A stretch of DNA of 64,000 bases from Panonychus citri (taxonomy: Eukaryota; Arthropoda; Arachnida; Trombidiformes; Tetranychidae). Position 1 is the stretch's first letter. Each line of letters begins with the position of its first letter. The stretch covers positions 1,674,001 through 1,738,000 of the forward strand of contig NW_026515545.1 in assembly GCF_014898815.1 (NCBI RefSeq), given 5' to 3'. Shown here piece after piece: positions 10,909 to 23,557 of the stretch. A model generated the notes under the pieces. It ran no database searches and was not told where the DNA came from. It saw nothing but the letters and a program-made list of their open reading frames with translations. The translations under genes and the position numbers were made by a program.

Positions 10909-12429
10909 TTGACCACGAATCTTTCGCCCCAGTCCCCAAACTTTGCCATTTTAAACCACTGCTGTTGTCGAGCTGTTTGCATTTTAAACAATTAGTACAA
11001 TTGGAAGGTTAAATCTACACCAAAAGCTTAATTACCTGGTCCTTACAAAAGTAACTCTGTGATAACGATTACGATATTTTTGCTAATTACTTGAAAACGT
11101 TGTTACCTCATGTCAAACAATCAAAGTTTCATCATCTTTCATGGTCACAACAAATGATAATTAAACTAATTAAATGAACAATCAGCGTCAATATCAATTG
11201 TAATCATCCATCATGTCCATTAATAAAACTAAAAGAAAAAGGTATTAGCCTGATTAAGACTAATCGTCTAATTAGAATTAACTTAATTTAGTTAATTTCT
11301 CAAATTTCCGGTTATTCAATTTAAATGTAATCCATTTATTGCGATCACGAATATTATCAAATAATTAAAGTCCAATATCATCAAACTTATCGATGGACGA
11401 TTGACCATTAACTATCATTAACTACAATTAACTTCGTGGCATTAATTATGTCAAACGATTCTCATTAACTAATCAGTTTGTCATCAGAAAAACAAAAATA
11501 ATTTGAATGGGTTAAAGTCACGTTTGTATCAAGTCAACAATTTAGACTGATCAAGTTTGATTGATTGTTTATAATTAAGATTGACTGAGTTTTGTTTGTT
11601 TTTCATTCATCTAATTACCTAAATTTAAATAGCTCCAATTGTCATTGAATTGTTATCCTAATCATAATCATTTCTATTTGTATTTGATAAAATTTACATT
11701 AATTATCTTATATTTAAAACCACAATTAACATAACAATTAAGTGAACAAAGTAGATTTCAATTATTTTGATTGTTTACAATTAATGGTCAACTAAATGAA
11801 TCAAATTCAAAGTTTTCAATTTAAATTGTTATAAATAAATAATAAGCCAAACCTTAATTGTAGTCGAAATTGAAATAAATTGTAATTGTAATAGTTGATT
11901 AACATGGAAGAAATTTTTTTAATGTAATATTTTTACATAATCAGATTGAAGAGATTACAATTAAGTTAATAGAAAGACAAATTGATTGGATTTACATAGA
12001 AAAAAAAATTGATTAACTAATCAAGAAGAAATATTGATGAGTTCAAATTGATTGAACTGGCAGTTAATCAACAATTGAAGTTAATTGTTAAGCTTTGAGG
12101 TAAACAAAAGGTTCACAAGTCAATGGATTAATTGTTGATCAAGCAAGTGGATCAATAGATAATTGGATTAACTATTGTTATGAAAACATAAACATAAACG
12201 ATCAATGAGATATTTTTGATTGTAATTAAAGGACAATCAATTGTTGTTCATCCAGTTGATTTGATTGATAAGAAAGATGATTAAATAATAATGATGATAA
12301 TCAAATGAGTCCAAAATGATGATAATACAAATTAATTAAGTTTTGAATATGAAAACAGGACTAGCAGCAAATCAAAACCTCCAATTAAATTGATTACAAT
12401 TAAGCTTAACAATCATCAGGTAGCAGAAG

Positions 12430-12457
12430 AAGAGAGAGAGAGAGAGAGAGAGAGAGA
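12430..12457. repeat. (AG)n microsatellite
   Basis: Uninterrupted AG dinucleotide run of about 28 bases. Confidence 0.9.
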
Positions 12458-15400
12458 ATCAAACACAATCAAAGTTTAATCAAGAATTAAATTGATCATT
12501 TAATTATTTAACAGTCGAAACGATCGGTTTTATGGTTAATCCAAAATTGATATAAACCATTGATTAACTTTTGATTAAATTGTTTTGTCCATTGATTGGA
12601 TTAGTCGATTGGAGTTAATTTAAACGTAAAAGTAAGTATCGATGTGATATTGATTGTACATTTGGACTGGACTCGAACTGGTCGACGAGGGTCTCGAATC
12701 GTCTTTGAAATCGTAACAAAATGATGTATTTTGTGAAGAGGATGATGAAGTTGAACTGCGAATCCAATTAACCTAAGAATTGAGAATAGAGAGAAAAATT
12801 AAATTAGTAAATTGTACAACAATTAATAGAATAATTTTCTAACAGTTAATCCTATTAAACTGTATCATCATCTGTCTTTATAAAAGATAAACAAAAAAAA
12901 GATGAAGGAAGTTATTGTAAAATAGATGATGGGAGATGGAAGATGCTGAGGAGATGCTGATGAAGTTTCATCAACCATTTATCATTATCTTTCACCCTCA
13001 TTATTCAAGGTGGGAAAATATCACACAGGGTCAATTCTGAGGTTTCCATAACCTGTATTTCATTGAAGAGGAAAACAAATGAATCAACAACAAAACAAAG
13101 TGTCAACAATAAACATCAACAGGTTGAGAAAATCTTTTCAACAAATTATCATGATAAACAAAAAAAAGAGATGATGAGATAAGATGAACCAAGAGGAAGA
13201 ATGAAAAATAAGATGGAGAGGTCAAGAAGATTGACCACAATCAGAAAGACAATGGAAATAACAATTTTCTGGTACAATTAATGAGTAACCACCACATATA
13301 CATCTAGGTACAGGTTGTTCAAGTTTACCTTTAAATCCCAAGTGAGAGTCGTAAGAGTGATTAGTTTTCATGCCTTTACAACAATAAAGAGCAATTAACC
13401 TTGACCGTTGGTCAGTTTGCAATTTTTTTCCCATTTTCTGTCAAAATGATTACAAAGTGTGTATTTCCCATAATGATAATACGGTAGTGAGATTTTGTTT
13501 ACAGGGAAGGGAACAACAGCAAAAACCTAATCTGTTTACATGGAGTAAACAAAAAGTAACTCATCATCACCATCAAAGGAAGATGGTAAATGTTGATTAA
13601 CAGTAACAATTGATATTAAACAGCAATTGAATGTATATTAATAACCACGCGACTTGGAAACAGCAAAAATGTTTCAACCATCAAAATGAATTGTTGACAA
13701 TTTGTAAGTTTAACTTTTTCCTATTTCCTCAATTCTCATGACAATCAACCATCAAGATAATCAACAAGAGTAACACAAAAGTGATCCCCTAAGGGGTTGT
13801 CAGCATTTTCAGTTGTCTTTTCATAAGATGAACCCTTTTACCAAGCTCGTTTTTTCAAAGATCAGCTCAAGAAATGGGCTTGAGTGTACACACAGCTTGA
13901 CCATTATGGACAATTGAAATAACTAATGAGCATATTTTGAATACTTTGCATACAAGCAAATCTAGAACTGCAAACAGATTAATACATTTTTGCAACACGT
14001 TCAGCAAAAAGGGATCAAGTTGATTATTGCCGATTGCTTTTAATTGCAACTTATTTGCAAACATATTAATGGATCTTCAAAGTCTTTGTAAACAGTAAGA
14101 AACTAGTATTGGTAAAGTGAATCTCATAAGAATGAAACAAATTCGTTGGAAGAAAAAAAAACTAACAGGTAAGAGAAACAAACTAATAACAATCAAGCAT
14201 CAATAAATTGTTAACCATTTAACTTTCCACTGATTCTCTTATTGCTTTGCTAATGTGATTCCGTTTTTTTTTATGTTTCTCTACGTGTATATGCATCAAT
14301 TTAAGCTGAATTGGAAAAAGCAATTTATGATAAATCAAGGTAATCATACAGAGAGAGATGAAGGTGATTCGAGGTGGGGTTTTCATCCTCATCCCTCCCA
14401 CCATCTTAGGTACAATAATAATAACAAGGGACAGGTTGAAATGACTCTCGATGGTTTGTTTCATCATCTATCAGGTTCATGGAGTGTTAATGGGAGTGAG
14501 ATTGGAAACTGATTGTGATAATCACAGCAAGAAGTTGAAAATTGAGGTAAATCATCATCTATTTAAACAACAATCAAATCATTTTCATCATCATTATCAT
14601 CCATGTTCAGTTCAATTTACAGTTTATATTTATATTATGTTTCCAATCTTATTTCATGTTGATGGTCATTTTTGTTTACTTCAAGATGAAAGGTCAATAC
14701 ATATACTTATAATCAGGAAAAGTGACTTAAATTGCTACTAATAAAATGGCAAACAATTTAACATCCACAAAATAAAATGATTAACCGTGAAAGTCAATTG
14801 TTGCTGTTTAATTTTAATAGAATAACAAAAAGTTCAATCACCATATAACAAGAAATATAATCATCAAATTCAAGATCAATTCAATTCTGTTGATCAATTT
14901 TGAGTAAACAAAAACTATGAAAAATTAACTAATTTTTTTGGGTTGATTGTGAAAACCTTGCTAATCAATATATGAAAAAAAACAACCAACTAATTAGTAA
15001 ATTATCCTGTCGATTATTAAACCTTGTATGTTGTTGTTATTACAATTAACTTCCTCAGTAATAATGTAACAATTTATATATATAAAGAAATTAGCAATTA
15101 ACTAATTTAGGAAAATTCAATGATGACTTTCCTTTTTAAGTAATTAAATGATTACCATCAATAATTAGAAGATTAATTGAAATGATTTAAAGGATTGTTG
15201 AAGGATTAGGATTATCACCAACAAGGTTAATTTCATCTCGATGAAATTGATTGGATAAATAAAGAAACAATCAAATTTAAATCATCTCTTTAAAGTCAAA
15301 TTGCAAGTGAAAGAAATTAATTAACAATTAATAATCAAACCAATGAATCTCACGGTTTATTTAAAATACTCAGTTAGTTAATCATAATGACAGAAACATC

Positions 15401-15990
15401 AACAAACAAACAATCAATTAATAATTTAAGTTGATTAATATTATGATTCATGTTTGATGTTAATCATTTGTTTACCTAATCATTAATGAGCTAAATCGTG
15501 ATAATCAAAAGCGGATCATTGGATTTATTTATTTTTTCATTTAACTAGTAGGTTATTTTCATTGACTAGTTAAGGGAATAAATTAATTGGACAATCAAAA
15601 TAGATTGTTAATTTTAATGAGATACTTTTTCACGATAATAGATTTAAATTCACCTTAAATTGTTCAAGGTTTTAAAATTAAGAGGCAACAACAACAAGAA
15701 AACAATAACCATAATTTATGAATGACTGGGTAATAATAATAAGGAACCAAGATATTGGTGATGAGGATCAAGATGAAGACGATGATGATGATCAACAAGA
15801 TGATCAAGATAAACAGGTAAAGGTAATTGATATTACAATTTAGATTATTATTATTTTAGATTAACAAGGATGAAAGTTAATTCGTGATGAGACCAAATAT
15901 CTTGTTCATCATCAAGTTAAATCAATTCAACAATTGATCAATTAGGTGTTGGCAAAGGTAAGAAACAAAGTAACAAGGTAAATAAGCATG

Positions 15991-16011
15991 TTACAGGTAA
16001 GTTACCTGTAA
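15991..16011. repeat. short palindrome with paired CAGGTAA sites
   Basis: TTACAGGTAA, one G, then its exact reverse complement. It places two CAGGTAA words back to back within the CAGGTA cluster. Confidence 0.8.
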
Positions 16012-19000
16012 GAATCAGCACTTTGGTTAAGGGAAAGTCTCACAGTTTCCCTTTCTTCCTCTTTCTCTTGAAAATATTGCCCTCGGGGCATTTTCTGCGT
16101 TTTTTTTTCACAGGTAACTTTGCAAAGAATTTGCAATAAGCAGTAATCATTGCAATGGGAAGATGAAAGGTTAGAGAAACAAAATTTGAGCCAAAAAAAA
16201 AGGCCAAAGGTCATTGGTTTTTTTAAGAATCAAATTTTTTTTATTCATCTTTTTAACTCTCAAAACAATTTTCAAATCAGTTAATCCACTTAATCCAATG
16301 TAATCCAGATTATGACACACATTTAACTTGTTGACACTTGGTGTATCTTCAGGTATATATATTACCCCACCCAGCCTGAGGGTGATTTATCATTGAGTTG
16401 ATTCATTAAATTGTGATCAACTTGAGATAAACCAGTTTACATTAATTTAAGTTTGGCAAATAAATTGTTACACAAACACTTAAATAAGGTAATCAAATTA
16501 ACTAATTTTTTTTTACCACTTATATTTTTGATTCAATTATATTGATTATTGAATTGTATCAGTGAAAATTAAATTGAATCCAAGTTGTAACTTATCAACA
16601 AGAGGTTTCATTTGATTGTGATTAACTTTTCTTTCTTTACCTTCAGGTAATTAAAAAGTATTAATTTACTTTGAGATTTCATCAGCATTATCATGATTAT
16701 CATTTCATGATAAAATTCATGTCATCATCATCATGTACAATCAACACAAAACATAGATACATGTAGTATTTGTATTGGATTACATTCAATTCTCATTCAT
16801 TAATCAGTTAATTACTAATTGATACAATATTATTTAAAAATAAATACCAAGAAATGGTGTCAAAAATTCATTAATTCATTGATGATAAACAAGAAAATTT
16901 CATCTCAACTTGGGATAAAAAAAACAAACACAATCAGGAATTGAAATGATTCAGTTGATGGTCATCCTCATTAAGATGATGATACACTTGATTGTTGTAA
17001 ACTGAATAAAATCATGATAAAATTTAATCAAATTAGATCGATTACTCTAATTATTATTAGTTGACTCGAATGGTTAATTACCATTAAAGTAGATAGACCG
17101 ATAAACCTACAATATAATCATGAGAAATATAAAAAAACATTCAGGTATGAATTAGATTGTCAACCAAATAGATTTGATTTTTTTTTTCTCAAGCAATCAA
17201 CCAATGGTGGTAATAGAGTTCTGAAAAAATCATTAATTTAAGGATGTAATGTTTAGATTAAGATAAAGTTAATTTTAAGATTAAATTTCAATTGGAAGGT
17301 AATCAATTTAATCATTATGATAACCATGGGAAATCAAGACTTTCCCTTTCATTTTTGAAAAATTCAATTTTCTCATGAGATATTGGTTTTATTACTGTTG
17401 CTAAAATATTGTAACAATTAACAATCTATTGTATTATTATCTATCTGTTAATCATCATCTTGAATCATTAATCAGTAATCAAGTGAGTTTATGATATATT
17501 GAAAACATCATAGTGGAAGAGGAAAAAAAGTAATAACAATTCAAATGAATCTTTGTTAACCTAATTGTTAACTGATTGTTATTATCTTTGAATCTTTCAC
17601 CATGAAGATTAACATGAGTTAATCATTTGAAAATCAATTGCATGGATCAATATCTTTCAGCTCATTTGGAAAGGTTAACAAGGGTCAGGCTTAAACTGAA
17701 TAGTAGATTAATGTATTTATTTCTGGGTACATTTTGATTATGCAAATCACCTGAATCACAGATTAATTAGCATCACTTATATTGCATCATTTTTACATGA
17801 AAATTTTCATGAACTTTTCTTGGTAAAAATTTGCATATCTTATTAATATTACTGTTCGCAAGAGGCAAGTGAGAGAGAGAGAGAAAAAAGTTCTGAATAA
17901 TTAGATATTCCTGATGGAACTTGTAATTTGTTTTCTTTGTTTATTATCTTATATTTGTGTGTCTCTCTATTTGGAAAATTAGTGAAAACTTTCAACAATC
18001 AGTTGGTGAAAATGATTTTCATGGTGAATCTTTGGTTAAATTATCTAAATTATCGTCAGGTAGTAAAAGTAATCAACATGATTGTTGTTGAAAGGTAGCT
18101 GAGTTCATTATCATATCTGTAACTTATCTCATTATATGGTTACTTTTGAAAAGCTTGTCTCCTGGATTCTAAGGTAATTTAAGTTAATACTGTTTGACCA
18201 TTGGATGGACACAACAGGTAATGGCATCGAAATTGATTCCCTGGAAACCACAGATTTATGGTAATCCAATAATACTATGTGATTATCTCTGTTAATGTGA
18301 TTTGGTCAATTTTCAAAATCTTGGACGAAAAGTTTATTATACTGGCTAACCAACGATTATGTTGTAATAACTATTACGACAATTAGTATACTAACAATTT
18401 AAATTACTGGACAATTAAACCTATAAATATAAAGATTAGTAATCTATTTATGTCACAATTATAATTTTGGTTGATTCTTATTTGTTAAGTTGTTGCTGAT
18501 TGTTATGAGCTGTTGATTACTTTCAGATTTAAGATTATGAGATTACATTGTTGTTTGGATTGAAATTGATAAAATTGTTTTGTAATAATGAGATTAGATT
18601 ATTGTGATTAAGAAATAAGCAGAAAGAAAACCGGAAGAGGGTGAAAATGGCGGGCTAATTTTTTACTTCTTCTTCTTCTTGTTGATTAGGATTAAACATC
18701 CGGTGCCCTTCAAAATTTATCAGAAACACTAATTACTGAGTCAATTTGAGAGTGACAATCAACCCCCTCTAGGTTTGTTCATTGATTACAAAGAGGGAAA
18801 GGGACACTGGTTAAGAATCAAATTAGTGTGATTTTGCCATTTACTTAGCATTGGCAATCCAAGATAATGTTGATGGTGATGATGATAACAAGAAATAACA
18901 TAAATACAAAAGAGGAGAGGCTCAAATCAACGAAATAGCCTCGAGGGGTTAACAGATTACGAAGGTAAAGTTAATAGATAAGGATGACGGTTGTAGTTAC

Positions 19001-20347
19001 ATAGACAAATGAAGAAGCTTCAACATTGGAGAAAATTTTCTTCAAGTTAAGGTGATGATTTTTACCCAAATTTTTCGCTCCCAAAAAGAAAGAGAGAGAG
19101 AGAGAAAGGAAATTAGTGTGCAAGTTTTACACTCTTAATGGTGATCATGAAAAAAAAAGACTTGATGCCTGAAGGCAAACGAAAAATAACTTAAATAGAC
19201 TTTGGTCCATTCCCTGAACACAAAGGAAACTCTGTTTATGTTTAACATTAATTTTTTGGCTTCAGTTTCCGAGAAATATGATTCAGTGGAGGAAGATGAT
19301 GATTATACTAATCATCATGATGAATATGGAGGTGGAGGAAGTGGAAGGAAGTAAGAGAGAGAGAGAGAAGATGCCAAAAAATTGTTAATTTCAAGAGAAA
19401 CTCTGAAAGTTTAATTGATGTTGAATGAAGAGTAGAAAGATCAACATTCAAGATAAGAAAGTGATGTAACGTTTTGTGAGGAAATTAAAGTCACAATTAA
19501 GGAAAAGGAAATGAATTTAAAGTGTCCCCTAAGAGGGTCCAGGGTTAAATTGTAACAATTAGAAGCAACTACAAGAATATATATTAAAATTCCGGTCAAA
19601 CTTGCGTTGATATCTTTTTTCATTGTTTTGGTCAAAACTGTTTACCAACAGTAAGATGAAAACAAATGGACATTCATTATAATCTAAATCATCATCATCA
19701 TTAATTATTGTCATGAAACAGAAACACACTCATTCATTATAAACTGAATTCCTTAATCTTATTAGGGGGTAAAAATATTGATGTTACAAAAATGATGAGG
19801 ATGCTTCATTTTCAAGGTTATTCACCAATTTATCTTTAGTCTGATTCACACACACAATCAGGAGTGAGGATGATAAATATTATCACTCTTTCTTAAGTCT
19901 TTCTTTTCATCTTCATCTTTTCCCGCTTTCAATTCTGTCCCTGATCAAAGATAATCATGAAATGGATTGAAAAAAACAAGAAACATGAAAAAAAGGAGAT
20001 TCCCTAATTCCCAAGTCTCGATTAAGATTAAGATGAAAAGTCTTCTCCAATTTCAATGATAAAGATGAAAAATAATAAAATATCTTCTTCTTCATCTTCA
20101 TCTTCATCTCTCTCTCCTTACCTGACCTCTGTATGATCCAATTTCCTGTCAGATTGATGAGAAAGTAAGAGAGAAAAGTAAGAGAAAAATCAACAGAATG
20201 TTTGAAGAAAAAATCAGAAAGATGAAAGAGAATCGGGAGAAGATATTTATCAATAGAAAACTAGTTACTGTTGTTATTTACAGTGAGAAGATGAAGATCA
20301 GGTTGATCAGAATCATTTTTTATCATCTTCTCTTGTTATTATTATTA

Positions 20348-20369
20348 CTCTCTCTCTCTCTCTCTCTCT
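20348..20369. repeat. (CT)n microsatellite
   Basis: Uninterrupted CT dinucleotide run of about 22 bases. Confidence 0.85.
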
Positions 20370-20535
20370 TTTCATCCCAAAGAAAAAGTTTTAAGTTCTA
20401 AGAAATATTTTCTTCAAGGTAACTCCCATTTACCTGTTAAAATATTTGGCTAACCAGACACATTTACTATATAAACTATGTGATTGAAATAACTCCCATT
20501 CACTCATATTAAATATCTGAATGTTGATTTATTTA

Positions 20536-20541
<6 letters not shown>

Positions 20542-20573
<32 letters not shown>
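20542..20573. repeat. (GA)n microsatellite
   Basis: Uninterrupted GA run of about 32 bases, the longest in the window. Confidence 0.9.
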
Positions 20574-20577
<4 letters not shown>

Positions 20578-23557
20578 CAATCACAATTAGTTAATCACAC
20601 AAGAAAATTTAATCTCAATGAGCTACTTGCATGAGTTGTTTCAAAGTAAAACTAACATGATATTAACGGATAATGATTATGATTAAGGTTATATTGTGAC
20701 AGAATTTTAAATATTCTCACAGGTTAATCATCACTGAAGATGATTAACATTATCTTCTCATTGAATTTCTGAAAAAAAAGATTCATCCATAGATGATGAG
20801 AAGAGTAAATTATTATCATCATCATCATTCATCAAAATGTTTGACATTGTAGACTTACCTGTTTTCCTCAGTGTAAAATGTTGGTCCAATTGCTATTGAA
20901 AATTATCATCTAAATGATGATTAAGAAGATGATGATGATAATAATACCTTAGGAATCTGTTAACTTGTTAGTAAATTGTTTCCAATTGTTCAGAGTGAGA
21001 GGTTTACAATCATTTTATCATTTCTTCCTGAACTTGAATCTTATTTTCTTCATTATTATTTATGATAAATAGTAATTGTTATCTTGTCATTCAATTTACA
21101 ATCAAAATCTATTGCTTATCATTATCAACAATCAAAGATACACTTAATCACAATCAAAATATTCCAATAAAATTTTCAAGGTTTTAAGTTGAGAGTATGC
21201 CTGGAGTAAGATTATTTAAATCATTTGCTGATTGATTGTCAATATTGATTAAATATCTTTTGCTAATCTTGAGCAAATCAGGGATTATCATAGATTTTCA
21301 TTGTTAAATCTGATGTGATGATTTATCAACAATTAACTTGATTGTTTGTTAATCAAAAGTGTATCAATCGTTTGAAGAAATCATAATATTGAGCAAAAGT
21401 GATTCAATCTCCCTGGTGAATCATGATTAAAATGACCAATCAAATTGCTTCTGTTTAGTTAATTGTTACTAATTTAAAGACTGATTAATTGTTATTGTAT
21501 CTTTTAAATTGTAATTGATAAGATTTATGTATAAATGAAAACAAGTTTAACAAGTGACAGTGTTTTGGAAAATCAATACACTGGGTGTAATTGATATCAT
21601 CTAATTACAATTAACGGACAATTAAAATAAATTGACGGCCTCTTCCTTATTTCTTTGTAACAATTGTAATTATATATTATATCATATCAATTTATTAATA
21701 TCCAATTCAGAGTAACAACAATCAACTGATTGTGGATAATTGATTACAAGGAAACCTTAAACAATTTTGTTTCCACAAAGTAGCAAAAAGTTAATTGTTG
21801 ATGATAATCAGTGAAAACTAACATTTTAAATCAATTGTTACAATTACTTTTTTTTGATTGAACTCAAATTAATTACATTTATCTGAGATTTTAATTATCT
21901 CTGTGGTTTCAGGGTAACAATAAATGTAAATAAGATGATTACAAGTGTATCTTAATTGTAACAGACCAGAAAAAAAATTAGTTTATCAACAACAATCAAT
22001 GACTAATTAGCTAAATAGAAACAATAATCTTGTTAAGGTGACACTTCCGCTAATAACAATTAGCTTTGTCATTTAATTACAATGTGAGAGGTTAATTAGT
22101 GTTACAAGGAAGCGATGTAATCAACAGTAAACAGAAACTAGATCAGAAAGTAAAGATTAACAATCAGAAATTGAGAGTTAATCACTTATTGGATTGCAAA
22201 GTTAAATATGATTGAAAACAATTGAAAGTGAGAGTTAATTTTAATCAAGAAGAAAAAAAAATCAAATCGTGAATATGATTTTGTGTGTTAGGAATTGAAA
22301 TTGAAGAGCGGCTTTGATGGGAGTCGGGGAAAAAAGGTTGGCCTGAAAGTGGCCTCAAGAGATAGGGAACAAAGAAGCTTGTTTATTAAGAGCTAAGAAT
22401 CAACAATCAACAATCAACAATCAAACAGCAACTTTTTTTGCGAGAAAAAGGAAATTTTTTTCTTCAACTTCTGTAACAGAAACTACTTTCAATTGAGACA
22501 ATCAACAGGTAATAACATTTAAATTGTAATCACAACATGATTTAGTAATTTAAATCACTTATCATCATATGAATGATAAAGAAAATGATTTTCCATTTCA
22601 TCAATATTATCATCATTGTGTATCTTCATTGATTATGATGATGATTATGATGATGGCTGATCAATAGAGTCTTCATTAGGAAATAATTTAATCAACAATT
22701 TAAATCAAATTGCAATTATATGTATGATTAAATAACAAGAAAAAAAAGGGAAAGTGTATTTCTCAATACAATGCTGTCAATTAAATCACCAGTATAATCA
22801 GATTTAAATTGTTGTCTAATTGTGTGAAAGCTTTTAAATTATTTTTTTGCGCTCTGACGTTGATTGGTAATCGTTGATGATTATCAATGAATTCAAATCA
22901 AATTTAGATGCAATTTAACTCAGCGTGAACTTTTTTGCTTCATTATATTCAACTGAAATATACCTTTAACAGTAAAAAAGATTCACAATTAACTAATTAA
23001 CTAATTAAATCACTTGATTGTCACTATATTCACTAATTTAATACAACGACCTTTTAATAAGGTATAAAAAAAGGTTATGGTTAATGAGATGATGATGTTA
23101 AATGTATTATTACAATTTGAATATCTAATGATAATTAAACTGTTATATTATTTTTATATGATTTAGTTAATTGTTGATAGAAAAAAAAATAGTAAAATAA
23201 ATCAACTAATTGTCATTTCAATGTCAAAATAAAATGAGGATCATCTTGATAACTTGAGTGGGTTTGTAATATTTGATTGTATTATTAATAAAATGGAACG
23301 AGAAGAAAATAACAATCAACTAATTGTAAACAAGAAAATAAATGAAGGACAATTTAAATTGATGTTATGATCGTTTTTTCATCTCAAATTGTTGTGAAAC
23401 AACAACTCAATTAATCAACATAATCAACAATTGACCATCATAATTAAGATGAAATGTAGTAATGAAAAAATTTTCGAATCAAAATTGTGACAATTAAAAG
23501 ACGATGATACAGTTAATTGTTTGCTGGGAAGAAAAGAAATTAATCAAATTAACTTAC

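Larger units (their letters stand above)
10909..23557. other. 12.6-kb gene-poor region, probably intronic or regulatory
   Basis: I find no ORF on either strand with convincing coding character, although 3' exons of the RA-domain gene (whose last seen exon ends at 23558, minus strand, with a donor) should lie here or beyond. It contains GA/CT microsatellites (about 12430-12457, 19088-19106, 20348-20369, 20542-20573), many GAT/TCA trinucleotide patches, and 15 copies of CAGGTA/TACCTG between 12417 and 22511. Two strong polypyrimidine-CAG-GTAA junctions on the plus strand (about 16113 and 16647) resemble recursive splice sites. Small exons could be hidden. Confidence 0.45.

Noticed and set aside
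13222..13434. 70-aa minus-strand ORF with several Cys (CICGGY, CLSDCGQ)
   Set aside because: No family, no matching exon neighbours, and it lies in simple AT-rich DNA. It could be a terminal exon of the RA gene, but no phase evidence connects them.
14219..14741. Overlapping ORFs of 82-96 aa on both strands
   Set aside because: Mutually overlapping, His/Asn-rich from simple repeats, no splice or family support.
16002..16214. 70-aa minus-strand ORF
   Set aside because: Crosses the CAGGTAA palindrome and low-complexity runs; composition is not coding-like.
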